This document shows, piece after piece, positions 42,204 through 50,849 of a stretch of 64,000 nt of DNA (its first letter is position 1; every line of letters starts with the position of its first letter). The notes under the pieces are model-generated. The model ran no database searches. It worked only from the letters and a program-made list of their open reading frames with translations, and was not told the origin of the DNA. The translations under genes were made by a program, and so were the position numbers. The stretch comes from Streptomyces cyaneus (GTDB taxonomy: Bacteria; Actinomycetota; Actinomycetes; Streptomycetales; Streptomycetaceae): NCBI RefSeq assembly GCF_004028635.1, contig NZ_RQJW01000010.1, positions 248,001 to 312,000 on the forward strand. Reading direction: 5' to 3'.

Positions 42204-43139
42204 GTGAACCCCGTGGCCGAGGCGCCACTCTTTCGCGACCCGATACACGACGGCGCCGCCGACCCCGTGGCCATCTGGAACCGCCAGGCCGGCGAATGGT
42301 GGCTCGTCTACACCAACCGCCGCACCACGGCCCCCGGCCGCGGCGTCTCCTGGGTGTACGGCACCGACCTGGGCGTGGCCGCGTCGGCGGACGGCGGTCG
42401 CACCTGGACCTACCGGGGCACCCTCCCCGGCCTGGAGACCGAATGGGGCCGCAACACCTTCTGGGCACCGGAGATCATCTGGCACAACGGCCTCTACCAC
42501 ATGTACGTCAGCTACATCCGCGGCATCCGCGACGACTGGAACGGCGCCGCCCACATCCGCCACTACACCAGCCCCGACCTGCTGGACTGGACCCACCACG
42601 GCGCCCTGGACCTCGGCTCCGACGGGGTCATCGACGCCTGCGTGTTCCCGCTGCCGGGCGGCGGCTGGCGCATGTGGTTCAAGGACGGCCGCCGCGGCTC
42701 GCTCACCTACGCCGCCGACAGCCCGGACCTGTACGAATGGCGCCCCACCGGCCTCGCCGTCGGCCATCGCCCGCACGAGGGCCCCAACGTCTTCGAACTC
42801 GGCGGCCACTACTGGATGCTCGTCGACGAATGGCGCGGCCAGGGCGTACTGCGCTCCGACGACCTCACCACCTGGGAACACCAGGGCCTGATCCTCGACA
42901 AGCCCGGCAGCTGCCCCGACGACGGCACCATCGGCCTCCACGCCGACGTCGTCGTCCAGGGCGAGACGGCCTACGTCTTCTACTTCACCCACCCGGGCCG
43001 GGTGGGTGACACCGCGCAGGACGACACCTACGCCACTCGCCGCTCCTCACTCCAGGTCGCCGCCGCACGGGTCGTCGACGGCAGGCTCCACTGCGACCGC
43101 GACGAACCCGTATCACTCGATCTGTCCCCCGTGCCCTAG
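42204..43139 (+). CDS. Intracellular GH43-type glycosidase
   Basis: A 311-residue five-bladed beta-propeller enzyme without an export signal. Three expected carboxylates can be placed: Asp20 (AADPVAIW, base), Asp144 (IDACVFP, pKa modulator) and Glu192 (HEGPNVFE, acid). Further propeller strands are seen in FWAPEIIWHNGLYHMYVSYI and GGHYWMLVDEW. GH43 members act on arabinofuranosyl or xylosyl linkages. GTG start with AAAGGAG six bases upstream, 39 bases after the LacI stop, so it is in the same operon as GH51 and LacI. Confidence 0.85.
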   Translation: MNPVAEAPLFRDPIHDGAADPVAIWNRQAGEWWLVYTNRRTTAPGRGVSWVYGTDLGVAASADGGRTWTYRGTLPGLETEWGRNTFWAPEIIWHNGLYHMYVSYIRGIRDDWNGAAHIRHYTSPDLLDWTHHGALDLGSDGVIDACVFPLPGGGWRMWFKDGRRGSLTYAADSPDLYEWRPTGLAVGHRPHEGPNVFELGGHYWMLVDEWRGQGVLRSDDLTTWEHQGLILDKPGSCPDDGTIGLHADVVVQGETAYVFYFTHPGRVGDTAQDDTYATRRSSLQVAAARVVDGRLHCDRDEPVSLDLSPVP

Positions 43140-43289
43140 ACCGGGCGACAGCCCCGAAGAGGGGACCGGCCTCAGGGGCCGACGGCACCGGGGGCCTCTG
43201 CGCCGTCCCGGGTAGGTGTCCGTCCGCCGCAGTCCTGTCCGGCCGTCGGCTCCCCGGTTGGCGGGAGGCGTACGTGACGGTCTTGGTGC

Positions 43290-43960
43290 CTAATGTCTCC
43301 GCCGGGCCGACATCGAAGAAGGCCGATGGTGTTGGGTAGTAGTAGCCGCAGCCCGGCTGGCCGCCATCGGTACAGATGTCGGCCAGCAGGCATTGCTTGG
43401 ATGTGGTCGGCGACGGCCTCCATGCCGTCGGCCACAGGATCCCGTCCGGTAGCTGGCCGCGGCCATGCCGGAGGAGAGCAGGGTGTCCGTCTGCTGCTTG
43501 ACGGCGTCGAAGTCGATATTGCCGGCGGAGTTGTTCCAGGAGGCCGAGCCCGTCGGTGGCGGGGTGGCCCCGGCCAAGGTCGCGTCGGCGGCGAATCCCG
43601 ACGTGCCGTCGTTCACGTCCACCTGGAGCGCGTACTTGTAGTGCCGTAGGTACCGGTTCGGGTAGTTGACCGACCGGAAGGAGACCCGGAGCTGTCGGCG
43701 AGCCCGGGGACCGTGCGCGGCCGACCCCACGGAGACACCCTGCCGTATTCACGGCACGGTTCGAGCCGGAGGACCGTGACCTGTTCTTCGGCCGGGATCG
43801 ACTGGTGGAAGCGCTCCCTGCTGTGGGCCGGGCTGATCCCCTCCCTTCGGCTGATGATCGGGAAGCGGTGCCGACCGGCCGTGCTGCGCGTGCTGACGCC
43901 GGGCACGCGGCCGGATTCCCGACAGACCGAGCAACTGGAGACGCAGCACATATGGTGCGG
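43290..43960 (-). pseudogene. Degraded AbfB (CBM42) arabinose-binding domain
   Basis: VSFRSVNYPNRYLRHYKYAL followed by VDVNDGTSGFAADATL is a nearly perfect AbfB repeat. The preceding RTVPGLADSSG of the same repeat lies in another frame, so a frameshift splits it. Further pieces (FHQSIPAEEQVTVLRLEP upstream, AVKQQTDTLLSSGMAAASY downstream) cannot be joined into one ORF. AbfB domains anchor secreted arabinofuranosidases (GH54, GH62, GH43) to arabinoxylan. No catalytic domain remains. The surrounding 43140-44437 holds no intact gene. Confidence 0.65.
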
Positions 43961-44159
43961 CGCCAGATCTGCTCGTCGTCGCCAATGAGTTCCCCGCGGA
44001 TCTGGCCCGCTCCGGCGCGCGGACGCAGGCGCCCACGAACCACCACTCCGCCATCGGCGCTCGACAACGCTGATGGGCTGGACGAACTGACCTGGCGTGC
44101 ACCTTCCCGGGCGTGTAGCTCATTGAGGTGTCGAGGAGCGGTTGAATCCTGCGACGAGC

Positions 44160-44328
44160 GACGCCGTCGCACAGTACGGCTCACCGCCTCGCTCGCTGCT
44201 ACGAGTGCCGGGTTACCGTCATCGGTGCCTTCATCGTCCTGGCCGACACCGTCATCACCGTGCGCGGCATGATCCGTCAGGCATGGACGACTTACCGCCG
44301 GGACGAACGCCCGAACCGCCGTCCATGA
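44160..44328 (+). pseudogene. C-terminal remnant of an IS5-like transposase
   Basis: Reading to the TGA at 44326, the frame gives HRLARCYE then VTVIGAFIVLADTVITVRGMI and RQAWTTYRRDERPNRRP. The RLAR-YE block and the basic RxxWxTYRxDxRPxRRP tail resemble the C-termini of Streptomyces IS5-group transposases. No N-terminal half, DDE motif or terminal inverted repeats are visible. It is an old insertion remnant next to the AbfB pseudogene. Confidence 0.5.
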
Positions 44329-44437
44329 GCACACACCTACCTGCGCGACCTCCAAGGGTCACACGAGCCTGCGCACGTGATTGCCTTCGTGGAATGCGCG
44401 CCAGGCCCCACACGGCAATCTCTTCACCATCGCTCGT

Positions 44438-45067
44438 CTATGCGTGTCCTGCACCATTCGCGAATCCGGCCAGCACGAGCGCGATCGCGGCGTCCACCTC
44501 GGCTGTGAACGTCCGGTGCGGCGCAGTCTCTTGAGACAGCCGTCGCATGAGTGCGCCCTGGAAGACGTCGTAGAGCACGTCTACGGTCAGGGCGGGATCG
44601 GCGGAGGGCGTCGGTCCGTTGCCCGGTCGTTCCCGTAGGCAGTCACGCAGCCAGTCGCGCAGTTCCGCGGAGAGCCGTGAGCGGTGGGGCGGTACGCCGT
44701 GTCCGCGCAGCAGTCCGGTTGTCATCTGCCGGGTCTCGTCCCAGTTCAGCTCCGCCGTCAGGGCCAGCTCGTGGAAATATGCCCGCACCCGGTCTGCGGC
44801 AGAGGTGATGTGGTCGACGTCGCGGACCAGGGCGAACACTGACTCCCCGCCTCGTACAGCCCACTCCGTGGCGATGTCCGACTTCGCAGGGAAGTGATTG
44901 AACGCGGTCCGCCGTGCCACCCCGGCTTCCGCCGCGATCTCGTCCATCGTGGCGGCGTCGTAGCCGCGCGACGTGAACACCTTGATCGCTGCCGCATAGA
45001 CGCGCTCCCGGTTGGCCCGGGCATTGCGCGTCCTCCCGTCCTGCTTCTCGCCCTCCGTCTGCCTCAT
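44438..45067 (-). CDS. TetR-family regulator divergent from the amidohydrolase
   Basis: A 209-residue repressor. Its helix-turn-helix is RVYAAAIKVFTSRGYDAATMDEIAAEAGVARRTAFNHFPAKSDI, with a helical ligand-binding domain after it. The ATG at 45067 (MRQTEGEKQDG) is preferred; an 18-codon extension would cross the operator region. Two TTGCAC-N4-GTGCAA repeats lie immediately upstream, shared with the divergent amidohydrolase, so autoregulation and control of that gene are likely. The ligand is unknown. Confidence 0.92.
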   Translation of the reverse strand: MRQTEGEKQDGRTRNARANRERVYAAAIKVFTSRGYDAATMDEIAAEAGVARRTAFNHFPAKSDIATEWAVRGGESVFALVRDVDHITSAADRVRAYFHELALTAELNWDETRQMTTGLLRGHGVPPHRSRLSAELRDWLRDCLRERPGNGPTPSADPALTVDVLYDVFQGALMRRLSQETAPHRTFTAEVDAAIALVLAGFANGAGHA

Positions 45068-45077
45068 GTGGACATTG

Positions 45078-45121
45078 TTGCACTCTTGTGCAAACATCAA
45101 GCTTGTTGCACCGGGGTGCAA
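45078..45121. promoter_or_regulatory. Two tandem TetR operators
   Basis: TTGCAC-TCTT-GTGCAA (45078-45093) and TTGCAC-CGGG-GTGCAA (45106-45121) are perfect 16-bp inverted repeats with identical arms, 28 bp centre to centre. They fill the divergent promoter between the TetR and amidohydrolase genes. TAATTT at 45124 may be the rightward -10. Confidence 0.75.
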
Positions 45122-45144
45122 TTTAATTTACGGAAGGACGCATC

Positions 45145-46125
45145 ATGGACAAGACCAACGGCTGGGTGGACATCCACGCGCATTTCACCCCACCGACCAC
45201 GGCAGAGGAGCGTGAGGCCCAGTGGCGTCAGCTGCGGGACGCGCACCTCCTGGCACCCGAGCCCTACCACTGGCAACCCGAGGCGATGCTCGCCACTATG
45301 GATCGCCTGGGCATCGCCATGCAGATGCTCAGCCCGGTGCCCGTCGATTCCCCGCTGCCGCAACTGCGCGCCTGGAACGACTACGGCGCCCAGCTCGTCG
45401 CCGACCACCCCGGCCGCTTCGGCCTGCTCGCCGCGCTGCCCACCGACGACCCGGACGCGGCGCTGGCCGAGATCGCGCGCGGCGACACGGAAACCCACCC
45501 TGACGGCTACCTGCTGACCACCCGCCGGTCAGGTGTCCGGCTCGGGGACCCGCGTCTGGCGCCGGTGTGGGAGGAGCTCGACCGGCGCTCGGCCGCGCTG
45601 TTCATCCATCCGAGCGCCGTACCGCCCCCGTTCCGGCAGACCGCTGTCCTGGTCGAATTGCCGTTCGAGACCACCCGGACCGTCGTGGACCTCCTCTACA
45701 CAGGGTTCTTCCGCCGGTACCCCCGTCTCACCGTCGTCCTCGCCCACTGCGGCGGCGCCCTGCCCGCGCTCTCCGGCCGCCTCGGGCTGCTCGGGGCGGA
45801 GGACTATGTATTCAACCCACTGGGCCTGACCGCCGACGACATCCGCACCGACCTGGCGAAGCTCTACCTCGACACCGCCGCGGCCGGCACAGACGCCAAC
45901 CTCGCCGCGGCCGTCACGATGGTGCCCCCCGACCACATCGTCTACGGCGCCGACGCCGGAGTCCCCTGCTCGAACGAGAACAACATGAAACGCAACATCG
46001 ACGCGCTCCAGAACTCCCACGTCCTCACACCGCAAGAAGTCGACGCACTCGGCCACCGCGCCTTCGACCTCTTCCCCGCAGCCGCACAACGCCACCGCGA
46101 CGCCGTCGCAGCAGCAGCAGCCTGA
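45145..46125 (+). CDS. ACMSD-like amidohydrolase/decarboxylase
   Basis: A 326-residue TIM-barrel amidohydrolase of the ACMSD group. It has VDIHAHF (two metal-binding His), ALFIHPS (His), VVLAHCGGALPAL (His) and VYGADAGVP (Asp), the complete metal-site set. The group decarboxylates aromatic or quinolinate-pathway acids, or hydrolyses ring-opened aromatics; the exact substrate is not evident. Start ATG at 45145 with GGAAGG upstream. Divergence from a TetR gene with shared operators suggests induction by its own substrate. No further catabolic gene is adjacent. Confidence 0.88.
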   Translation: MDKTNGWVDIHAHFTPPTTAEEREAQWRQLRDAHLLAPEPYHWQPEAMLATMDRLGIAMQMLSPVPVDSPLPQLRAWNDYGAQLVADHPGRFGLLAALPTDDPDAALAEIARGDTETHPDGYLLTTRRSGVRLGDPRLAPVWEELDRRSAALFIHPSAVPPPFRQTAVLVELPFETTRTVVDLLYTGFFRRYPRLTVVLAHCGGALPALSGRLGLLGAEDYVFNPLGLTADDIRTDLAKLYLDTAAAGTDANLAAAVTMVPPDHIVYGADAGVPCSNENNMKRNIDALQNSHVLTPQEVDALGHRAFDLFPAAAQRHRDAVAAAAA

Positions 46126-46493
46126 GAGGCCGACGACACGGTCGTAGGACTCCAGCGCGATCTCCCGGCGCCCGCCATGTTCCCGGACTGCGCTGTAAGG
46201 AGGTCGCCCTGCCGGTCGGGGTCAGCCCCGGACGAGCACCGGGACTTCGTACGCGGCGCGGGGTGCCCGACGGGCGCTGTACCCGAGGGGAACCCTTGGC
46301 CTGCGCCACGGGCCGGCCACCGCTGTGCAGGCCGAGTCAGCACCATGGCGGCGGGTGTCAGGGCCGTGGACTCCCACTTCCCCCGGCTCCGGCCGGCACC
46401 GGCTCGGTGCTGGGTATCCGGGGCGAGGGGAAGCGCGCCGCAGAGCGTGGCCCGGGCCCCCGCGCCACGTGCCGGATGCGCAGCCGGCTTTCG

Positions 46494-46531
46494 GAAGGTG
46501 CTCCGCTCCGCCGGCGAAGCGGAGCACCTTC
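46494..46531. repeat. 38-base near-perfect palindrome
   Basis: Arms 46494-46507 and 46518-46531 match over 14 bp. After one mismatch the centre continues as another 4 bp. It lies between two convergent genes (46126-46730, no gene seen) and may be a bidirectional terminator or a remnant of an element end. Confidence 0.6.
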
Positions 46532-46588
46532 GGCAGCAGTCCTCTGCGTCGAAGACCAGAGGGCATGCGAACTCCTCGACGAGGACCA

Positions 46589-46614
46589 CCACATCGACGA
46601 ACCACATCGACGAA
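46589..46614. repeat. Tandem 13-base direct repeat
   Basis: CCACATCGACGAA occurs twice head to tail (46589-46601, 46602-46614). It lies in the same gene-free stretch and has no evident function. Confidence 0.5.
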
Positions 46615-46730
46615 CGAGTGTGGTCGATCTTCTGCACCACGATGACCGGTGAGGGCGCCGGCCCACCCCCACCGTCACGCACTCGACTGCCATGGCGGTT
46701 CCCTCGCGTGCTGCCCCGGGCGAACGGCCG

Positions 46731-49700
46731 TCAGAGCAGGTTGAGGTGGCGCAGATCGGTCACGTACTTGGCGATCAGGTCGGTGGACAGGTGCGGAATG
46801 CCCCCGCCGTCGAGCCCGGCTTCCTGGACTGCCTTCTCGAACCGGTGGGCCGGGACGAGCGAGCCGTTGACGGGTTCGTCCGGTCGTCGGAAGGCATGCA
46901 GCAACGGCAGTGCGGAGTACCGGCGTTGTGTCTCCGGCAGGGCCCGCAGGGCGGTTTCGAAGCGGGTGAGCCAGGTGCCGTGGTCGTCGATGCGGTGGAT
47001 CGTGTGGCCGGCGTCGGTGAGCCAGTCGACGAAGGTGTCGAGCGAGATGCCGTCGTCGTGGGGGTTGACGACGTTGTACGTCCGGTAGCCGTCGGTGTTG
47101 TCCGTACCGAGGGTGTTGACGGCCCGGGCGACGAAGTCGACGGGCAGGCCGTCGTAGTGGGCACGCCGGGGGTTGCCGTCATCGTCGGTGCGGTAGAAGG
47201 AGGTCGGTGCGATGCCGGTGGTGACGAGGCTGAACAGCAGGCGGGTGAACATGTCGGGCACGTTCAGCTGACCGGTGTGGCGGCGGTGGGCGAGGATCAT
47301 GTCCGAGCGCAGGACAGTCACCGGCAGGCCGCACGCGTCGTGGGCTTCCCGGAGCAGTACCTCGCCGGCCCACTTGCTGGTCGCGTAGCCGCCCGCGTAG
47401 GCGTCCGAGAGTTCGCGTACGGGGCTCACCTCCCGGATGTCGGCATCCTCGTCGAGCCGCGAGGGGTCCAACGCGGTGGCCACGCCGACGGTGGACAGGT
47501 ACGTGAAGGGCTTGGTCCTGCCGGTGAGTGCCAGCCGGATCAGCTCGGTGGTGCCGGCGACATTGGGGCCGAAGAGCTGGTCGTAGGGCAGGACGTGGTT
47601 GACCAGTGCGGCCGGATGGAAGATCAGGTCGATGTCCTCGGTCAGGCTCTTCCACATGTCCTGATCCAGGCCGAGCCGACCCTGGCCGACGTCGCCGGCG
47701 AACACGTCGAGACGGCGGGCGGCCAGGTCCCGGTAGCGGTGCAGCAGTTCCTCGTCGCCGCTGTCGAAGGCGGCGTCGAGGCGGCGCCGGGCATCGGCGT
47801 TGTCACGGCCCCGCACGATGCAGACCAGCCTGCCTCCCGTGGTGGCCAGGCGTTCCAGCCAGTCGAGGCACATGAACCGGCCGAGATAGCCGTTGGCCCC
47901 GGTCAGCAGCACCGTCCGCGGAGCCGACTGCTCCGGCGGACGGCCGCGCCGGAGAGCCGCTGCCAGGGTTTCGGAATCGATGAACTTCTCCAGCGTGAGG
48001 TCTGCGGCGCGCGCCGCGGAACTGCCGGGTCCGTGCACGGTGGCGAACGACGGCCGCCGTGTGCCGGATACGCGTGCCGCCTCGATGTGATCGGCGATCC
48101 CCTTGAGGTTGTTCGCCGGGCTGAGCAGTACGCCGACCGGGACCTCGACCTCGAAGATGTCGTGCAGCAGCCGGGAGAACGAGAGCGCCGACAGCGAGTC
48201 GATGCCCAGGTCCGTGAAGCGCGCAGTAGGGCTCAGGTCCGCAGCCGGAGACCCCAACAGCGCACTGGCCGCGCGCCGGATCGCCTCGAACACCGGCTGG
48301 CCGGGCCCGGCCTCGCGCAGGTCACGCAGGACCTCCTGCCGTCCGCCCGCCAACTGCTCGTACAGGGCTTCGAGACCGTCGCCGTAGCGGTTCCTGAGCT
48401 GCGGGCGCAGGTTCTTGCGGACCTCCGACAGCAGGCCGTTCTCCACGCTGAACGGCTCGGGCTCGACCAGGAAGTCGCGAGGGATCTCGTACGTCTCCAA
48501 CTCGGCCTGCCGCGCCATCAGTTGCAGTGACTCGGCCAGCGTTCGCCTGAGGTCGTCATGGCTGGTGGCCTGCCGCACCGCCTCGTCGGTGGGCACGATC
48601 ACGGCGAGCAGGTAGGCGCGTTCGCTGTTGCCGTAGACGTAGATCTGCCGGATGAGCGGGCTGGTGACGAAGACGCTCTCCAGCCGGGAGACCGTGACGA
48701 ACTCGCCCTGGGCCAGCTTCAGGACGTTGTTGCGGCGGTCGACGTACACGAGCTGGTCCGGCCCCGTCTCGGCCATGATGTCGCCGGACCGGTAGAAGCC
48801 GTCCTCGTCGAAGACCGCTGCCGTGGCCTCGGGCCGCTTGTAGTAACCGGGAGTGACACACTCGGTCTTGAGCAGCAGCTCCCCTCGAGGGTACGGAACA
48901 TCCGTGGTGAAGTAGCCGAGCTCGGGCACGTCGACCAGCTTGTACTCGATGACCGGAGGCCTCTGCACCCGAGAGTCGAGCAGGACGGGGCCGGCCTCGG
49001 TCGACCCGTAACCGTTGTGCAGGGGCACCTCCAGGCATGACTCCACGAACCGCTTCAGCTCCGGCGAGATCGGTGCAGTGCCGCACGTCACCTGCCGCAC
49101 TCGGCCGCCGAGGCGTCGCTCGCGCAGATCCGCCCGCACCGCGGTCTCCAGAGCATCGGTGTCGGTGAACTCCGGGGCCCGCCTGGCCGATTCGGTCCGG
49201 TACTCCTCGTGGAGCATGTCGCAGACGCGCGGTACCAGCAGCAGTTGGGTCGGCCGGGTGAGGCTCATGTCCTCGAACAGGGTCGACATGTCACTCTTCG
49301 CGGTGAAGCAGGCGGTGCCGCCGTGCCCCAGAGTGCCGTAGAGGGAGGCGCGCGCTGCCATATGGCTCAGCGGCATGTAGTTGATGGTGGTGGGGGAGAG
49401 CGCGTCCTGCGCCGGGAGCCAGCCCGTCCATAGGCGCGTGAGCATCCGCTCCGTGTAGATGGCGCCCTTCGGCGTCCCCGTACTGCCGGAGGTGTAGATG
49501 AGCAGCCGCGTCGGGTCGTCGTCGCTCGCCGCGGGCCGGTACACCGGAGGGCACCCAAGTGTGCGGCCTCGCTCTGTGACGGCGGTGAGGGCGTCGATGC
49601 AGGACAGGCCGGCGTCCGCGAGCCGTCGGCGCGCGGCCTCGAACTTCTCGCGCTCGTCGTCGATCTCCGGGTGGTGGTCGAACACGACCAGCCGCGGCTT

Positions 49701-50273
49701 CGACGCGCTGGCCAGCACCAACTCGACCGCACTGTCCAGGACTTCGACACTGGCCGCCAGGACGCGCGGCCCGGTCTCCTTGATGACGGGCCTCAGACGC
49801 GAGACCGGGGCGCCCGACTGCAACGGCACGGCCACCGCCCCCAGGCGGAGGCAGGCCAGGTCGAGCACCGTGTGGTCGACGCTGGTGAAACCGTAGGTGG
49901 CGACGAAGTCCCCAGGCTTGACAGGGCGTTGGTCGTCGAGTGTCCACTCGGCCGCGACCGCACCCGCCCGCTCCCAGAGTTCGGCGTACGTGATCGTCGT
50001 GAAACGCGGCAGCAGCCGCAGCGCAGTGCGACCGGACACCGGGTCGGTCACGGCTTCCCTGGCCCGCTCGCCCAGGGCGGGGCGTTCGGCGTACGCCTCC
50101 ATGAGCGCGGCGATGCTGTGCGCCAAGCCGTCCGTGGGGTCCCGTACGGCGGCGTCCACCGACTCCAGCCGCCCGGCGCCGCGCGAGTGTTCGTCGCCGG
50201 TCGTCATGCCGGAGTGTGAGGGCTCGGGCGTCGTTGTGCCGCGGCCGTTCTCTTCAGGTGCCGAAGACACCAT
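46731..50273 (-). CDS. car: Carboxylic acid reductase (A-T-R)
   Basis: An 1180-residue three-domain enzyme, the usual CAR length. The adenylation domain (about 50-640) has YTSGSTGTPKG, GYGSTEAGPV, YRSGDIMAETGPDQLVYVDRRNNVLKL. The carrier domain has FTDLGIDSLS with phosphopantetheine Ser693. The reductase domain (about 785-1180) has the NADPH motif VLLTGANGYLGR, the catalytic YATSKWAGE, and TYLSTVGV. It reduces carboxylic acids to aldehydes with ATP and NADPH after phosphopantetheinylation. Start ATG at 50273 (MVSSAPEENG) with GGAAAG upstream; the longer frame is Arg/Pro-rich and unlikely. It is divergent from a TetR gene. No phosphopantetheinyl transferase is nearby. Confidence 0.93.
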   Translation of the reverse strand: MVSSAPEENGRGTTTPEPSHSGMTTGDEHSRGAGRLESVDAAVRDPTDGLAHSIAALMEAYAERPALGERAREAVTDPVSGRTALRLLPRFTTITYAELWERAGAVAAEWTLDDQRPVKPGDFVATYGFTSVDHTVLDLACLRLGAVAVPLQSGAPVSRLRPVIKETGPRVLAASVEVLDSAVELVLASASKPRLVVFDHHPEIDDEREKFEAARRRLADAGLSCIDALTAVTERGRTLGCPPVYRPAASDDDPTRLLIYTSGSTGTPKGAIYTERMLTRLWTGWLPAQDALSPTTINYMPLSHMAARASLYGTLGHGGTACFTAKSDMSTLFEDMSLTRPTQLLLVPRVCDMLHEEYRTESARRAPEFTDTDALETAVRADLRERRLGGRVRQVTCGTAPISPELKRFVESCLEVPLHNGYGSTEAGPVLLDSRVQRPPVIEYKLVDVPELGYFTTDVPYPRGELLLKTECVTPGYYKRPEATAAVFDEDGFYRSGDIMAETGPDQLVYVDRRNNVLKLAQGEFVTVSRLESVFVTSPLIRQIYVYGNSERAYLLAVIVPTDEAVRQATSHDDLRRTLAESLQLMARQAELETYEIPRDFLVEPEPFSVENGLLSEVRKNLRPQLRNRYGDGLEALYEQLAGGRQEVLRDLREAGPGQPVFEAIRRAASALLGSPAADLSPTARFTDLGIDSLSALSFSRLLHDIFEVEVPVGVLLSPANNLKGIADHIEAARVSGTRRPSFATVHGPGSSAARAADLTLEKFIDSETLAAALRRGRPPEQSAPRTVLLTGANGYLGRFMCLDWLERLATTGGRLVCIVRGRDNADARRRLDAAFDSGDEELLHRYRDLAARRLDVFAGDVGQGRLGLDQDMWKSLTEDIDLIFHPAALVNHVLPYDQLFGPNVAGTTELIRLALTGRTKPFTYLSTVGVATALDPSRLDEDADIREVSPVRELSDAYAGGYATSKWAGEVLLREAHDACGLPVTVLRSDMILAHRRHTGQLNVPDMFTRLLFSLVTTGIAPTSFYRTDDDGNPRRAHYDGLPVDFVARAVNTLGTDNTDGYRTYNVVNPHDDGISLDTFVDWLTDAGHTIHRIDDHGTWLTRFETALRALPETQRRYSALPLLHAFRRPDEPVNGSLVPAHRFEKAVQEAGLDGGGIPHLSTDLIAKYVTDLRHLNLL

Positions 50274-50600
50274 CTTCACCGACTTTCCATCAAATATTGC
50301 TTCTTGTGGTTCGGGGCGTGGTCGAGGACTCCGCCGTGGCCCCGCAGCCCGGCATACGGGCAGCGGCAACCGGCCGACATCACGGCCGCACCGCGCACAG
50401 GCACGCACCGCGGTCTGGATTGAGGGGGGCGGCGTGGACAGCCGTGCGGCTTTGGTGGGACGCGGGCCGTCGGCACCGTGCCGGAACCGGTCGGTGGCTC
50501 CTGGACGAGGGGCGCACCGGGAGCGTTGTGTGGCTGTGCGGGACGTGGGGTGGCCGGCCGTCGGCCGACTCCGGAGGCCAGGTCGTGCGGCCCGGCCGGA

Positions 50601-50774
50601 TCAACTCCGGGAAGGACCGCTCCTCGTGAACGGGCGTCCGCCTGTCCGGCCTTCTCCGCCGACTCTGCGTCGGCCGTCGTCGGCGGCTCGTCTGACACCG
50701 TGCGCCCGCAGGTCGGTGCGGTGCACGGTCAGGTACTTCTTCCCATCGCCTGTGTCCGTGGGGGGAGTTGACAC
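50601..50774 (-). CDS. Possible small ORF upstream of the reductase
   Basis: A 57-codon frame starts GTG at 50774 with AGGAGG four bases before it, beginning STPPTDTGDGKKYLTVHRTDL. The C-terminal half is Arg/Gly-rich and looks random. It may be a short leader peptide or a decayed gene. The remaining 50275-50600 shows nothing else convincing. Confidence 0.22.
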   Translation of the reverse strand: MSTPPTDTGDGKKYLTVHRTDLRAHGVRRAADDGRRRVGGEGRTGGRPFTRSGPSRS

Positions 50775-50826
50775 AGTGCCTCCTGGATCGGATCTCTCCG
50801 TGTGCAGACCAACCATCCTGATTTCG

Positions 50827-50845
50827 TTACGTGACTGTCAAGTAA
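50827..50845. promoter_or_regulatory. TetR operator overlapping a -35 hexamer
   Basis: TTACGTGAC-T-GTCAAGTAA is a 19-bp inverted repeat with 8 of 9 pairs. On the minus strand it contains TTGACA (50841-50836), a good -35 for the leftward reductase direction. It ends five bases before the TetR ATG. One dimer could repress both sides. Confidence 0.6.
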
Positions 50846-50849
50846 AGCA

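Noticed and set aside
46692..48530. 612-codon plus-strand frame
   Set aside because: It is opposite the carboxylic acid reductase, whose motifs are complete; composition is typical of a shadow frame.
50276..50698. 140-codon minus-strand frame upstream of the reductase
   Set aside because: Composition looks random and no ribosome-binding site is visible.
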